Assembly (NCBI RefSeq): GCF_024497955.1
Contig: NZ_JANHKP010000011.1
Coordinates: 62,001 to 126,000, forward strand
DNA from: Streptomyces sp. C10-9-1
Lineage (GTDB): Bacteria > Actinomycetota > Actinomycetes > Streptomycetales > Streptomycetaceae
DNA: 64,000 bases
Direction of reading: 5' to 3'
Shown here: positions 40,829 to 49,828 of the stretch, in pieces
Numbering within the stretch: the first letter of the stretch is position 1
Layout of the letters: every line of letters begins with the position of its first letter
Program-made: the position numbers and the translations under genes
The notes under the pieces: model-generated
The model's input: only the letters and a program-made list of their open reading frames with translations
Told to the model about the DNA's origin: nothing
Databases searched by the model: none

Positions 40829-42649
40829 ATGGTTGCCAAGCCCGCGCGCCCCGTCCGGCGTGTCCTCTGCGGATCCCTGCTCGCCCTCGGCGTGGTGGGG
40901 CTGCTGCTCGGTGACGGCAGCAGGCCGGACCGGCCGCTCGGACGCCCCGACTCCCTGGCCGTGGAGTGGTCCTTCCGCACCTCCGGACGGGCTGCGGACG
41001 TCTCGGCTCTGCGGGCGGTGGTCGGGGAGGAGCTGATGGCGGTCCCGCAGGGCAGGACGGTGAGCGTCGTGGACACACGCGACGGTCGCCTGCTGTCCAC
41101 CGCGAGCAGTTCCGCGGACCGCTTCCTGCCCGTCGGGTTCTCCGGTGGTGTGATGCTCGCCGTGGAGCAGCGGTTCGGGCAGGCCGCCGATTCCGCTCTG
41201 AGCGCGTACGACCCCGCGACCGGGCGACGGTTGTGGCACAGGAGCGCGAGCCCGGCCCCGGGCGGGGGAGGGGCGGACGCCTGGTCGGGGCAGGCGCCCC
41301 TGCTGCCGGACGCCGGACCTGTGATCGAGTTGGCCGACGGCCGGCTGGCGGGGGTTGCGCCGAGGACCGGTGCGATCCTCTGGAGCAGGGGGAAGCCTCC
41401 GCTCGCGCCGTGCGGGACGTCCGGCCCGGACGCTCACGGTTCGCCTCCTTCCCCCCTCACCGCGGCCGAGGCGTCGCACCACATCGCCGTCCTCACGGGC
41501 TGTCCGGGCCGGACCGCGGAACTGGAGGTGGTGAACGCGAAGGACGGCGGCAGCGTCTGGAGCAGGGAGCTGGGGCGTTCGCGCGCCACCGTCGAGCTGA
41601 CCGCGGTCCCCGGTGCGATCGGTGTGAGCCTCGACGGCGACCTGCACCTCTTCACGGAGTCGGGCGAGCCCGTCCTGCGGCGGAAGGCGGACGGGGGATC
41701 CGGTCTACGGCCCGTGGGAGCGGCCCGGGGCATGGTGTACCTCTCGGAGGCGCGCGAGGCCGTGCAGCCGGACCCGGACGCCTCCCTGTCGTACACCCTG
41801 CACGCGGTGCGGGCGGACACCGGGAGAACCGTGTGGACCCGCTCCGGAGGGGCTCGTCCCTCCGGCGTCCTGACCGGTGGGGTCGTCGTGGGCGGCCTCG
41901 ACGTGCCCGGTGCCTACGTCGGTGACCTTCGCTGGTCGCCGGGGGACGCACGGCTGCAGGGCCCGGGCGCGAGCGGCCTGACCGACCCCGCGGGCAGGCG
42001 GAGTTCCCCCGTGCCCTGGCCGGTGGCGGGGACGTTCGCGGGAACGAGCGGAGACCTGCTCATCGTCCGCAGCGAGGAGAAGGAGGGGAGCCGCTACACC
42101 GCGCTCCGGCCGGGCCGCCGCGCCGCGGACGCGGCGGGGCCCGTCCCGCTGGCCGGGGTGGAGCGGCGGGACTGGCCCGACGCCTGCGGGCTGGTCGGCG
42201 CCGACCTGCTCGCCTCGCTGCGTCGAGACCACGTCAAGCTGCCGGTGCCGTCGAGCCGTACCGTGCTGGGCACGGGGCTGCCGGGCCCGAGCGTCTGCCG
42301 GTTCGCCGCCAAATCCGGATCCGACGACGACGTCTTCTCCGTCACCGTGCGATGGGTGGCGCCGGACGCGGAGGCTGCCGAGACCTATGCGACGAGCGTG
42401 ATTCCCTGGGGTTGCGCTCCGCCGTTGGGGGGTTGCGTGACGGCCGGGATCGCGAGGCCCCGGCCCGGTGTGCATCTCTACACCTACAGAACGGGCCTGA
42501 GGCAACTCCCCGTCGCCCAGGCGACCGTGGTGTCGGGCCGCCACGTCCTCGGTGTCAGCGCAGGCGGCAACGAGCCGCGGTCCCGGGCGCTGGTGCGGCG
42601 CGTGGCGATGCATCTCGCCGAGCGACCCGCCTCCGGCCCGAATCCGTGA
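40829..42649 (+). CDS. Membrane-anchored PQQ-type beta-propeller protein
   Basis: A 606-residue protein. ATG 40829 is favoured by GTGGAG upstream; ATG 40817 is possible. One N-terminal helix (VLCGSLLALGVVGLLLGDGS) acts as signal anchor. Outer domain: repeated PQQ/YVTN-like blades with W at blade ends (AYDPATGRRLWHRSA, VAPRTGAILWSRGKP, VVNAKDGGSVWSRELG, AVRADTGRTVWTRSGG), covering about residues 70-400. The C-terminal 180 residues form another domain with several Cys (WPDACGLVGADLL, PSVCRFAAK, WGCAPPLGGCVTAG). PQQ_2-type propellers without cofactor often act as assembly or binding scaffolds. Probably translated with the preceding anchored protein. Confidence 0.75.
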   Translation: MVAKPARPVRRVLCGSLLALGVVGLLLGDGSRPDRPLGRPDSLAVEWSFRTSGRAADVSALRAVVGEELMAVPQGRTVSVVDTRDGRLLSTASSSADRFLPVGFSGGVMLAVEQRFGQAADSALSAYDPATGRRLWHRSASPAPGGGGADAWSGQAPLLPDAGPVIELADGRLAGVAPRTGAILWSRGKPPLAPCGTSGPDAHGSPPSPLTAAEASHHIAVLTGCPGRTAELEVVNAKDGGSVWSRELGRSRATVELTAVPGAIGVSLDGDLHLFTESGEPVLRRKADGGSGLRPVGAARGMVYLSEAREAVQPDPDASLSYTLHAVRADTGRTVWTRSGGARPSGVLTGGVVVGGLDVPGAYVGDLRWSPGDARLQGPGASGLTDPAGRRSSPVPWPVAGTFAGTSGDLLIVRSEEKEGSRYTALRPGRRAADAAGPVPLAGVERRDWPDACGLVGADLLASLRRDHVKLPVPSSRTVLGTGLPGPSVCRFAAKSGSDDDVFSVTVRWVAPDAEAAETYATSVIPWGCAPPLGGCVTAGIARPRPGVHLYTYRTGLRQLPVAQATVVSGRHVLGVSAGGNEPRSRALVRRVAMHLAERPASGPNP

Positions 42650-43353
42650 GACGGGTCCCTGCCGGAGGGGATCCTGCCGGTTCATCCGGTGCGCACGGCC
42701 GGGCGGCACCGCCGTGTCGGGCCCGTCCGGCCCGGCGGCTCCCACGAGTTCGGCTGACTGTCCGTCATCATGCGACCTCGCAGGGGGTGTGCCCCGACAC
42801 GGCTCCGGCGACTTGGTCCAGACCTCTTGTCAAAATCCTATGGCTATAAGAATCTTTCGGTGGCGGTACGCCGCCGGCGAGGCACCGGCCCCACCCGTGC
42901 GTCGTCGTGTCCCCGCACCTCACCGGCGGGCCCCCACCCCCACAGGCGCACCGGTGACGCGAGGAGGCCCCCGCGACGGCGGGGCCCCGTCCCACCCGGC
43001 GCCGGTGCGCCGGTCTCCGAAAGGCCGCGGTCCTCCGCGGCCGGGTCTCCGGTGCGCAGGGCGCACCGGGGCGCCGCTCCCCGGCACCAGGTCCCTCCGT
43101 ACGACCGGACGCCCCGAACCGACGCGCCGCGTGCACGCCCCGCGCCGGCACCCGCCCCGGCCACCGGCCGGAGCGGCGCACCACGCTTTCCCCTCCGACC
43201 GCGGAACCATGATCCGGACGGTCGCGCACCGCCGCACCGATGCCGCAAGGGCCTCCGCGTCCCGCCGCGGCAGCCCGCCCGTCCGCCACGCGGCGCACCG
43301 CTCCGCCGCCCGGCCACCCGGCCGGGCGCCGCCCCACGACCGAGGAGCCAGCA
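42650..43353. other. 704-base gap with an AT-rich promoter-like patch
   Basis: No gene seen. Within GC-rich DNA, 42820-42860 is AT-rich and contains TTGGTC (42813-42818), 17 bases, then TCCTAT (42836-42841), and nearby TATAAG (42845-42850); this could be a promoter for the PhoX-like gene with a leader of roughly 500 bases. A single PHO-like 11-mer GTTCATCCGGT lies at 42680-42690. Confidence 0.35.
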
Positions 43354-45186
43354 GTGGTACAGGAACGTCCAGGAATCGACCGCCGAGCCATCCTGCGCGC
43401 CGCCGTCGCCGGCGGTGGCGGCCTCGCCTTCGCCGGGACCCTGTGGCAGGGCGCCGCGCTGGCCGCACCGGCCCAGAACGGCCCCGGTCCGTACGGTGCC
43501 CTCCGGGTCGCCGACGCCAACGGCATCCGGCTGCCGGAGGGATTCACCAGCCGTGTGGTGGCGCGCTCGGGCCGGACCGTCCCCGGCACCGGCTTCGTCT
43601 GGCACGGGGCCCCGGACGGCGGTGCCTGCTTCCCCGACGGGCAGGGGTGGATCTACGTCTCCAACGCCGAGCTCTCCGGCGGCAGCGGGGGTGTCGGCGC
43701 GCTGCGCTTCGACGCGAACGGTCAGGTCACCGACGCCTACTCGATCCTGACCGGCACCAGCCGCAACTGCGCGGGCGGCCCCACGCCGTGGCACACCTGG
43801 CTCTCCTGCGAGGAGGTCGCCTACGGCTACGTCTTCGAGACCGACCCGTACGGCGTCGCCCCACCCGCCCGCCGGGACGCGATGGGCCGCTTCACCCACG
43901 AAGCCGCCGCCTGCGACCCCGACCGGCAGGTCGTCTACCTCACCGAGGACGAGCGCGACGGCTGCTTCTACCGCTTCGTCCCCCGCGTCTGGGGCAACCT
44001 CTCCCAGGGCGGCACCCTTCAGGTCCTGGTCGCCGGGGGCGGCACCAGCGGCTCCGGCACCTGGCAGACCGTACCGGACCCCACCCCCTCCCCGGGCCGG
44101 ACCCCCACACGGAACCAGGTCAGCGGCGCCAAGCGCTTCGTCGGCGGAGAAGGCGCCTACTACGCCGACGGCCACTGCTGGTTCACCACGAAGGGCGACA
44201 ACCGGGTCTGGCGCTTCAACGCCGCGGACGACACCTACGAACTCGCCTACGACGACGACCTGGTGAGCAACGGCCCGGCCCCCCTCACCAACGTGGACAA
44301 CATCACCGGCTCCGCACTCTCCGGGGACCTCTTCATCGCCGAGGACGGCGCGGACATGGAGATCAACCTCATCACCCCGGACGAGGTCGTCGCCCCCTTC
44401 CTGCGCATCGAGGGGCAGGGCTCCTCCGAGATCACCGGCCCCTGGTTCAGTCCGGCCGGCGACCGCCTCTACTTCTCCTCGCAGCGCGGCACCAGCGGCT
44501 CCTCCTCCGGCGGCATCACCTACGAGGTCACCGGGCCCTTCCGGACCCGCGGCGGCGGACCCGGGGACACCACGCCGCCTACCGCCCCGTCCGCCCTCAC
44601 CGCCGGCGGCATCACCGAGACCACCGTCACCCTGGGGTGGACCGCCTCGACCGACGACACCGGCGTCCACCGCTACGCGGTGGACGTGGACGGCACCGTG
44701 GTGAACCCGGCCGTCACCGGCACCGGCCACACCTGCACCGGCCTGTCGGCCGGGACCGCCTACGTCCTCGGGGTCACCGCCTACGACGCCGCGGGCAACG
44801 CCTCACCCCGCGCCACCGTCGCCGTCACCACCGCAGGCGACCCGCCCGGCGGGGGAGAGTTCAGCAACCACACCGACGTCCCGATCCGGGACCGCTCCAC
44901 CGCCACCTCGACCATCGAGGTCGGCGGCGTCGGCGAGGCGGGGAGCTTCGAGGTGGACCTCGTGATCCTGCACACCTGGGCCGGCGACCTGACGGTCGAC
45001 GTGATCGCCCCCGGCGGCCGGGAGTGGCGTCTGTGGAACCGCTCCGGCGGCAGCGCCGACGACATCCGCCGGACCTTCACCCTGAACGGGGCGGGCGTCG
45101 ACGCCAACGGCGCCTGGACCATCCGCATCCACGACCACGCCGACCGGGACCAGGGGCACCTGGACTCCTGGACCCTGCGCTTCTGA
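43354..45186 (+). CDS. PhoX-like (DUF839) secreted phosphatase with Fn3 and P-domain
   Basis: A 610-residue Tat-exported protein, GTG 43354 behind GAGGAG. Twin-arginine signal DRRAILRAAVAGGGGLAFAG. The PhoX/DUF839 propeller domain spans about 45-400: LPEGFTSRVVARSGRTVPGT, GGPTPWHTWLSCEE (conserved metal-ligand Glu region), THEAAACDPDRQVVYLTEDE, CWFTTKGDNRVWRF and TNVDNITGSALSGDLFIAED. Then an Fn3 domain (about 408-495; PTAPSALTAGGITETTVTLG) and a proprotein-convertase P/Homo-B domain (about 500-610; FSNHTDVPIRDRSTATSTIE ... IHDHADRDQGHLDSWTLRF). PhoX enzymes are Fe/Ca-dependent phosphatases. The P-domain and Fn3 suggest surface binding. A long hairpin follows. Confidence 0.88.
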   Translation: MVQERPGIDRRAILRAAVAGGGGLAFAGTLWQGAALAAPAQNGPGPYGALRVADANGIRLPEGFTSRVVARSGRTVPGTGFVWHGAPDGGACFPDGQGWIYVSNAELSGGSGGVGALRFDANGQVTDAYSILTGTSRNCAGGPTPWHTWLSCEEVAYGYVFETDPYGVAPPARRDAMGRFTHEAAACDPDRQVVYLTEDERDGCFYRFVPRVWGNLSQGGTLQVLVAGGGTSGSGTWQTVPDPTPSPGRTPTRNQVSGAKRFVGGEGAYYADGHCWFTTKGDNRVWRFNAADDTYELAYDDDLVSNGPAPLTNVDNITGSALSGDLFIAEDGADMEINLITPDEVVAPFLRIEGQGSSEITGPWFSPAGDRLYFSSQRGTSGSSSGGITYEVTGPFRTRGGGPGDTTPPTAPSALTAGGITETTVTLGWTASTDDTGVHRYAVDVDGTVVNPAVTGTGHTCTGLSAGTAYVLGVTAYDAAGNASPRATVAVTTAGDPPGGGEFSNHTDVPIRDRSTATSTIEVGGVGEAGSFEVDLVILHTWAGDLTVDVIAPGGREWRLWNRSGGSADDIRRTFTLNGAGVDANGAWTIRIHDHADRDQGHLDSWTLRF

Positions 45187-45583
45187 CCTCAGGGGCCGTC
45201 CCTTCCGGGCGGCGCGATCCCCGGCGCCGCCGGAGGGGACGGCCCCGCGCACCTCCCGGGCGGCAGCCGGAGCAGGCGGCGGACCGCTCGGCGGCCGCAC
45301 CTCCGCCCCCCGCCCCCCGCCCGCCGCGCCGCCGGCCTCGCCCCGCCGGGCCCCGGACCGGCCGGGCGTCCCGGCCCCGCGACCGCCGCGGCCGGGCCGT
45401 ACGGCGGAGGAGGACGCCGCTCGCGACGGGCCGGACGCCGCCGAACCGGCCCGGGGCCTCACGCATCATTCCGGGTCGGCGCCGTCCCGGGCGCGCCCGG
45501 CCGAGTCCGTGCGGCTCGGTGGACTCCGCCGTCCGGGCCGTGGATCATACTGGTCGCGCCCCGACCACCCACCGAACGGTTCC
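45187..45583. other. 397-base gap, terminator then GC-rich DNA
   Basis: After the PhoX-like terminator hairpin, about 330 bases show no gene. A -10-like CATACT (about 45546-45551) lies near 35 bases before the next ATG and may be the promoter of the following gene. Confidence 0.35.
45192..45246 (+). terminator. Terminator after PhoX-like gene
   Basis: GGGGCCGTCCC (45192-45202) pairs exactly with 45236-45246; the inner bases (TTCCGGGCGGCG with CGCCGCCGGA) extend the stem with small mismatches. It begins 6 bases after the stop. Confidence 0.8.
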
Positions 45584-46735
45584 ATGGCCAAGAAGAGCAC
45601 TCCACCGGCTGCCGCCCCCGCCACCGTCTGGCTCGGGCGGGGGCACCACCTCGGTCCCGAGCCCGAGCTGGACGTCCGACGCAACCTGATCGCGCTCAAG
45701 GCGGCCGGGGTGGTCGACGACTTCCTGGAACTCGACCCCGTGGAGGCGGCCCGTTCCACCGATCTGTTCCCCCGGGACGCGTCCGCGGACCCGGGGCCGT
45801 CAGCCCGCCGCGTCTTCGAGGCGCGCTGGCGCGTGGCCGACGGTGTCACGGTCCGGGCGCAGCTGACCACCTGCGAACCCGAGTCCCGCGCGGCGCGGAC
45901 CGGGGGCGCCGTCTGGGTGCTCGCGGCCGAGGCGGAGCGGGCCTGGGAAGCGGGCTGGCCGTCGCCCGCCACCGTCTTCTGGCCCGACAGCGACCGGGTC
46001 CCCTGGGACCACGACACGGTGCCGGGCCTACGGCTGCGAACGACGAACCACCTGCCTCAGGACGAGTCCGAGCTGCGCCGCCGACTGCGCGACTGCACCC
46101 GGCAGAGCTGGTTCGTCCACGTCGTGGTGCACGAGGCCATGACGCCCGGCACGCCCGGGCGGCAGCCGGTCACGGACTTCCTGCCCCCGGGGCTGCGGCA
46201 CCGCGTGGTCGAGCACCGCGCCAGGCCGGAGCAGGCGCTCATCGTCGACTTCGTGACGAAGCGGGAGCTGGGCGTGCGAGTACCCCGCGGCGGCGCCGTC
46301 GTCCTGCCTCCCCAGCCGCCGGACCCGGAGCACGACGCGGAGGCGTTCACGGTCCGCAACGTCTTCCTCGACGGCACCGAGCCCGCCGAGCTGGTGGCCA
46401 GGATCGTGGAGTTCGCCTCGCGGCCGCGCCCGCTGCCGGACGGCGCGGAGCAGGCCCTGACCCGGCTGCGCCGGGGCTGGCACCTGCTCACCGCGGACGA
46501 GGAGCTGGTCCACGCCCGCGCCATGGTCACCCGGTACGCCAAGGCGCTCGAAGCCATGACGGCGTCCTGCGACCTGTACCGGGAGGCGGCCGAGTCGGCG
46601 CTCGCCGCGGTCGCCGAGGCCACCGGAGGCGACGGCGCGCCACGGACCCGCACCCCGGCGGCGGCGAAGCCGGACGCCTCGCCGCTGAGGACCCTCGCGC
46701 AGCGGTTCGGCCACCTGCGGGGCCCGAGCCGCTGA
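45584..46735 (+). CDS. Conserved-looking cytoplasmic protein, unknown function
   Basis: A 383-residue soluble protein, ATG 45584 (MAKKSTPPAAAPATVWLGRG). No signal or membrane helix. Notable segments: LDVRRNLIALKAAGVVDDFL near 35, DRVPWDHDTVPGLRLRTTNH near 140, QSWFVHVVVHEAMTPGTPGR near 175 and ALIVDFVTKRELGVRVPRGG near 220. The C-terminal 100 residues are helical and Ala-rich (EELVHARAMVTRYAKALEAM). I do not recognise a family. It is a single-gene unit between a terminator and the zinc-responsive region, with an ordinary base composition. Confidence 0.7.
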   Translation: MAKKSTPPAAAPATVWLGRGHHLGPEPELDVRRNLIALKAAGVVDDFLELDPVEAARSTDLFPRDASADPGPSARRVFEARWRVADGVTVRAQLTTCEPESRAARTGGAVWVLAAEAERAWEAGWPSPATVFWPDSDRVPWDHDTVPGLRLRTTNHLPQDESELRRRLRDCTRQSWFVHVVVHEAMTPGTPGRQPVTDFLPPGLRHRVVEHRARPEQALIVDFVTKRELGVRVPRGGAVVLPPQPPDPEHDAEAFTVRNVFLDGTEPAELVARIVEFASRPRPLPDGAEQALTRLRRGWHLLTADEELVHARAMVTRYAKALEAMTASCDLYREAAESALAAVAEATGGDGAPRTRTPAAAKPDASPLRTLAQRFGHLRGPSR

Positions 46736-46963
46736 GGACGGGGGCGGGGCGCCCGTCCGCGGGTCCGGCGGAAGGCCGCCACCCGCGGCCCCGGCCGGTA
46801 CCGCCGCCCGGAGTCCTGCCTGCGGTTCACCGGCTCCGCGAGGCCGCCGGGCCGGGCCGCACGGACCGCCACCCGGGAAGCAGGGGGCGCCGACGCAACC
46901 GGCCCCGGCTCCCGCATGCATGGCGCCGGTGCCGGGCGCGTCCCCGTCGAGGCGTTTTGGTAA

Positions 46964-46978
46964 TGACAATCATTGTCG
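46964..46978. promoter_or_regulatory. Zur-box-like palindrome upstream of L32 paralogue/COG0523
   Basis: TGACAATCATTGTCG is a near-perfect 7-1-7 palindrome in an AT-rich patch (GGTAATGACAATCATTGTCG), 42 bases before the L32-paralogue ATG. It resembles the Streptomyces Zur consensus (TGAAAATCATTTTCA core), differing mainly by A-to-C and T-to-G at symmetric positions. The genes behind it are classic Zur targets. Confidence 0.72.
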
Positions 46979-47019
46979 GATACGGTGGTGGTCGTTCCCT
47001 TGCCCCTCGGAGGTAGATC

Positions 47020-47190
47020 ATGGCCGTTCCCAAGCGGAAGATGTCCCGCAGCAACACCCGTCACCGGCGCGCGCGGTGGAAGGCGGCGACGACGGCGCTC
47101 GTGCCGGTGACGGTGGACGGTTCCGTGTACCTCGTACCCCAGCGGCTGCGGAAGGCTTACGAGCGCGGCCTGCTGCGTCCCGGGGGATGA
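47020..47190 (+). CDS. rpmF: Ribosomal protein bL32, zinc-independent (Cys-less) paralogue
   Basis: A 56-residue protein with GGAGGT ideally placed before the ATG. MAVPKRKMSRSNTRHRRARW is the diagnostic L32 N-terminus. The C-terminal half (VPVTVDGSVYLVPQRLRKAY) lacks the two CxxC zinc-ribbon pairs of ordinary L32, so this is the C-minus form. In bacteria such copies replace the zinc-containing protein during zinc starvation, freeing zinc from ribosomes. The Zur-box-like palindrome upstream agrees. The TGA overlaps the ATG of the COG0523 gene (ATGA), coupling the two. Confidence 0.95.
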   Translation: MAVPKRKMSRSNTRHRRARWKAATTALVPVTVDGSVYLVPQRLRKAYERGLLRPGG

Positions 47191-48380
47191 GCGTGGGCGG
47201 CGCCGTCGACCGGCGGCTGCCGGTCACCGTCCTGTCGGGCTTCCTCGGTGCGGGCAAGACCACCCTGCTCAACCATGTCCTGAGCAACCGTGAGGGCCTG
47301 CGGGCCGCCGTCATCGTCAACGACATGAGCGAGATCAACATCGACGCGGCGCTGGTGCGCGGTGGCGATGCGGCGCTGTCGCGGACGGAGGAGAGCCTGG
47401 TCGAGATGACCAACGGGTGCATCTGCTGCACTCTGCGCGACGACCTGCTCGCCGAGGTCGGCCGGCTCGCCCGTGAGGGCCGCTTCGACCACCTGCTCAT
47501 CGAGTCCAGCGGAATCTCCGAGCCGATGCCGGTCGCCGCCACCTTCGCCTTCCCGCGCGACGACGGCACGACCCTGGGTGATCTGGCCCGGCTGGACACG
47601 ATGGTCACCGTCGTCGACGCCGCGAACTTCCTCCCCGAGCTCGCGGCCGGCGACGGTCTCGCCGACCGCGGACTCGACCAGTACCGGGGGGACGAGCGGA
47701 CGGTCAGTGACCTGCTGGTGGACCAGATCGAGTTCGCCGACGTGATCGTCCTCAACAAGCTCGACCTGGTGGAGCCCGAGGACGCCGCGCGTCTGCGTGC
47801 CGCCCTGGCCCGGTTGAATCCGGCGGCCCGTCTGCTGACCGCCGTCCGGGGCCGGGTGGCGCCCGGAGACGTCCTGGGCACCGGCCTCTTCGACCCGGAA
47901 CGCGCGCAGCAGGCGCCGGGCTGGGTCATGGAACTCAACGGCGACCACGTGCCCGAGACCGAGGAGTACGGCATCTCCGGCATCGTGTTCCGCTCCGAGC
48001 TGCCGTTCCACCCGGGGCGGCTGTTCACCTTCGTGACCGAGGGGCTCGACAGCGGTGCGTACGGCGTGATCCTGCGTTCCAAGGGCTTCTTCCGGCTGGC
48101 CGGCCGGCCGCATGTCACCGGCCTCTGGTCGCAGGCCGGTTCCGTCGCCCGCTTCGAGCCGTCCGGTGCCCGTGACGGCGACGGTCCGGCCCAGGAACTG
48201 GTGTTCATCGGCACCGGACTGCGCGCCGATGCCCTCAGGGCGGCGCTCACGGCCTGCCTCATGGCCGAGGGTGACGTCGCGCCCGCCGTCGACCCGTTCC
48301 CCCGCTGGGACACCGGCGCGGCCGAGGAGGCCCGGGCGCACGGGCAGGAGCACGCGCACCCCGCGCCTGCGCCGTCCTGA
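47187..48380 (+). CDS. COG0523/CobW-family GTP-dependent metallochaperone
   Basis: A 397-residue cytoplasmic G3E GTPase. Walker A GFLGAGKTT at 18-26, the metal-binding CxCC motif in MTNGCICCTLRDDL near residue 78, the Walker B-like ESSGISEPMPV, and NKLDLV for guanine recognition. A C-terminal CobW_C domain (about 265-370; EEYGISGIVFRSELPFHPGR) ends in a His-containing tail (HGQEHAHPAP). COG0523 proteins under Zur control move zinc to client enzymes when zinc is scarce (ZNG1 in eukaryotes). Translationally coupled to the zinc-free L32, behind a shared Zur-like box. Confidence 0.95.
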   Translation: MSVGGAVDRRLPVTVLSGFLGAGKTTLLNHVLSNREGLRAAVIVNDMSEINIDAALVRGGDAALSRTEESLVEMTNGCICCTLRDDLLAEVGRLAREGRFDHLLIESSGISEPMPVAATFAFPRDDGTTLGDLARLDTMVTVVDAANFLPELAAGDGLADRGLDQYRGDERTVSDLLVDQIEFADVIVLNKLDLVEPEDAARLRAALARLNPAARLLTAVRGRVAPGDVLGTGLFDPERAQQAPGWVMELNGDHVPETEEYGISGIVFRSELPFHPGRLFTFVTEGLDSGAYGVILRSKGFFRLAGRPHVTGLWSQAGSVARFEPSGARDGDGPAQELVFIGTGLRADALRAALTACLMAEGDVAPAVDPFPRWDTGAAEEARAHGQEHAHPAPAPS

Positions 48381-48386
48381 CGGACT

Positions 48387-48429
48387 CCGGGTCGAGCGGT
48401 GGTCGCAGCCACGGCACCGCTCGACCCGG
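48387..48429 (+). terminator. Terminator of L32/COG0523 operon
   Basis: Perfect 15-bp stem CCGGGTCGAGCGGTG (48387-48401) with 48415-48429 and a 13-base loop, just after the GTPase stop. Confidence 0.8.
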
Positions 48430-48607
48430 CCTGCACGGGCGGAGGCGCGCGATGCCGCGGGCGGAACGGAGCGCGGACGCGGGCGGGTCCACGGACTCGC
48501 GGCCCACCCCCGGACCCGCCGGGTGCGCGGGTCCGCAGCCGGCCGCTGACGAGGGCGATCGCCGCCGACCGGCGCGTCCGCCCCGCGCACGGACGCGCCG
48601 TGCCGCC

Positions 48608-49807
48608 TCAGCGGCCCACCGGATCGCCGTCGGCGCCGTCGTTCCGGCAGATCAGCATGACGTGGCCGCCGTGGTGCAGCGGCGTGTCCACCCGCAGGCG
48701 CTTCTCCTCCTCGCCGGTCCCGGCGTCGATCAGGTGCACTTCGCCGTGTCCGCCGCGGGTGACGGCGACCAGGTGGGAGCCGGGAGAGGCCGCCACCGCA
48801 CGGCGTTCCACGCCCTCCCAGGGGGTGCCGCCGCGCCGGGGGGCGCCGTCCATGGCGGGCAGCGGGATGCGCCGGAGGGTGCCGTCGTCGTCCATGAGGA
48901 CCAGCTCGTCCCCGTCGGGGTGGATGCGGGTGAAGGCCGTGTGGCCCCGGGAGAGCGCCAGCCGGAAGACCAGACCGGGACCGAGCTCGGTGAGGAGCGT
49001 GCGGCCCGTCTCCAGGTCGTGGCGCCATGCCTGGTTGGTCCAGTCCGGCCACCGCAGCGGGTCCGGATCGCCCCCGCGCACGGTGGTCCACAGGGCCCGC
49101 CGGCGCGTGTCGAGACGGAGGTACCAGCCGCGGGCGGGCGACTCCCAGGCAATCACCCTCCCGGCCACGAGGCCGTCGCCGTCGCGGTGGGCCGACAGCA
49201 CTCCCTCGCCCGTGGCGGCGAACACCTGCCCGGAGCGGGGGTCGTGTGCGTCACCGTGCCCGTCGTCCGGCAGGGGCAGGAGCGCCCGAGGGGCGGCCGT
49301 CGGGCAGCCGGGCGGGGCCGTGAGGAGGTCCGCGAACCGGTGGACCGCAAGTGAGCCCGGGGCCCTGTGCCGCAGGACGACGAGCGGGTCGCCGCCGCCG
49401 AGTACGGTCACGCCCGGTTCGCCGACGCGGGTGCGTACCCGTGAGGACTCGCCCGTGGCCAGGTCGACCACCGTCAGGAGGTCCGACCAGGGTTGCTCGT
49501 TCTCGCCCAGGCCGGTCGTGACGGCCACTCGGCGGCCGGACGGGTCGCAGGCCAGGTGCTCGGCGGGCACGGCCACCGGCACGGCGCGTTCGACGAGCCG
49601 CTCGCCGAAGGGGGCGAGCACCAGCAGTTCCCCCCGGCGGTCGTCGACACAGGCCACCCGCCCTCCCGGCAGCGCCAGGAACCCCGCGTGCTCGGAGATG
49701 TGGCGCCCCGTCAGACGTCCGGTGACCGCGCCGTCCGGCACGCTCGCCACGTGCACGGATCCGTCCACGTGGTCGGAGACGAGGAGCGCTGAGGCAGTCG
49801 TGGTCAT
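48608..49807 (-). CDS. Cytosolic beta-propeller protein divergent from the metallophore importer
   Basis: A 399-residue protein with GGAGGA before the ATG. No signal peptide. Repeated blade-like strands (ALLVSDHVDGSVHVASVPDG, RVACVDDRRGELLVLAPFGE, HLACDPSGRRVAVTTGLGEN, HLVAVTRGGHGEVHLIDAGT) indicate a seven- or eight-bladed propeller. His-rich spots that could bind metal are HISEHAGF, DDGHGDAHDP and LHHGGHVMLICRND. AztD, a propeller zinc chaperone of zinc ABC systems, offers a loose analogy, but AztD is exported and this protein seems cytosolic. The start is 22 bases from a Zur-like box shared with the importer operon, which argues for a role in zinc starvation. Confidence 0.75.
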   Translation of the reverse strand: MTTTASALLVSDHVDGSVHVASVPDGAVTGRLTGRHISEHAGFLALPGGRVACVDDRRGELLVLAPFGERLVERAVPVAVPAEHLACDPSGRRVAVTTGLGENEQPWSDLLTVVDLATGESSRVRTRVGEPGVTVLGGGDPLVVLRHRAPGSLAVHRFADLLTAPPGCPTAAPRALLPLPDDGHGDAHDPRSGQVFAATGEGVLSAHRDGDGLVAGRVIAWESPARGWYLRLDTRRRALWTTVRGGDPDPLRWPDWTNQAWRHDLETGRTLLTELGPGLVFRLALSRGHTAFTRIHPDGDELVLMDDDGTLRRIPLPAMDGAPRRGGTPWEGVERRAVAASPGSHLVAVTRGGHGEVHLIDAGTGEEEKRLRVDTPLHHGGHVMLICRNDGADGDPVGR

Positions 49808-49828
49808 GAGTCCTCCAGGGGGATTTAG

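Noticed and set aside
42680..42690. PHO-box unit GTTCATCCGGT for the PhoX-like gene
   Set aside because: Single unit, more than 600 bases from the start, right after another gene's stop.
48608..49807. Calling the propeller AztD
   Set aside because: No signal peptide and no clear match to AztD metal sites; only a loose fold and context analogy.
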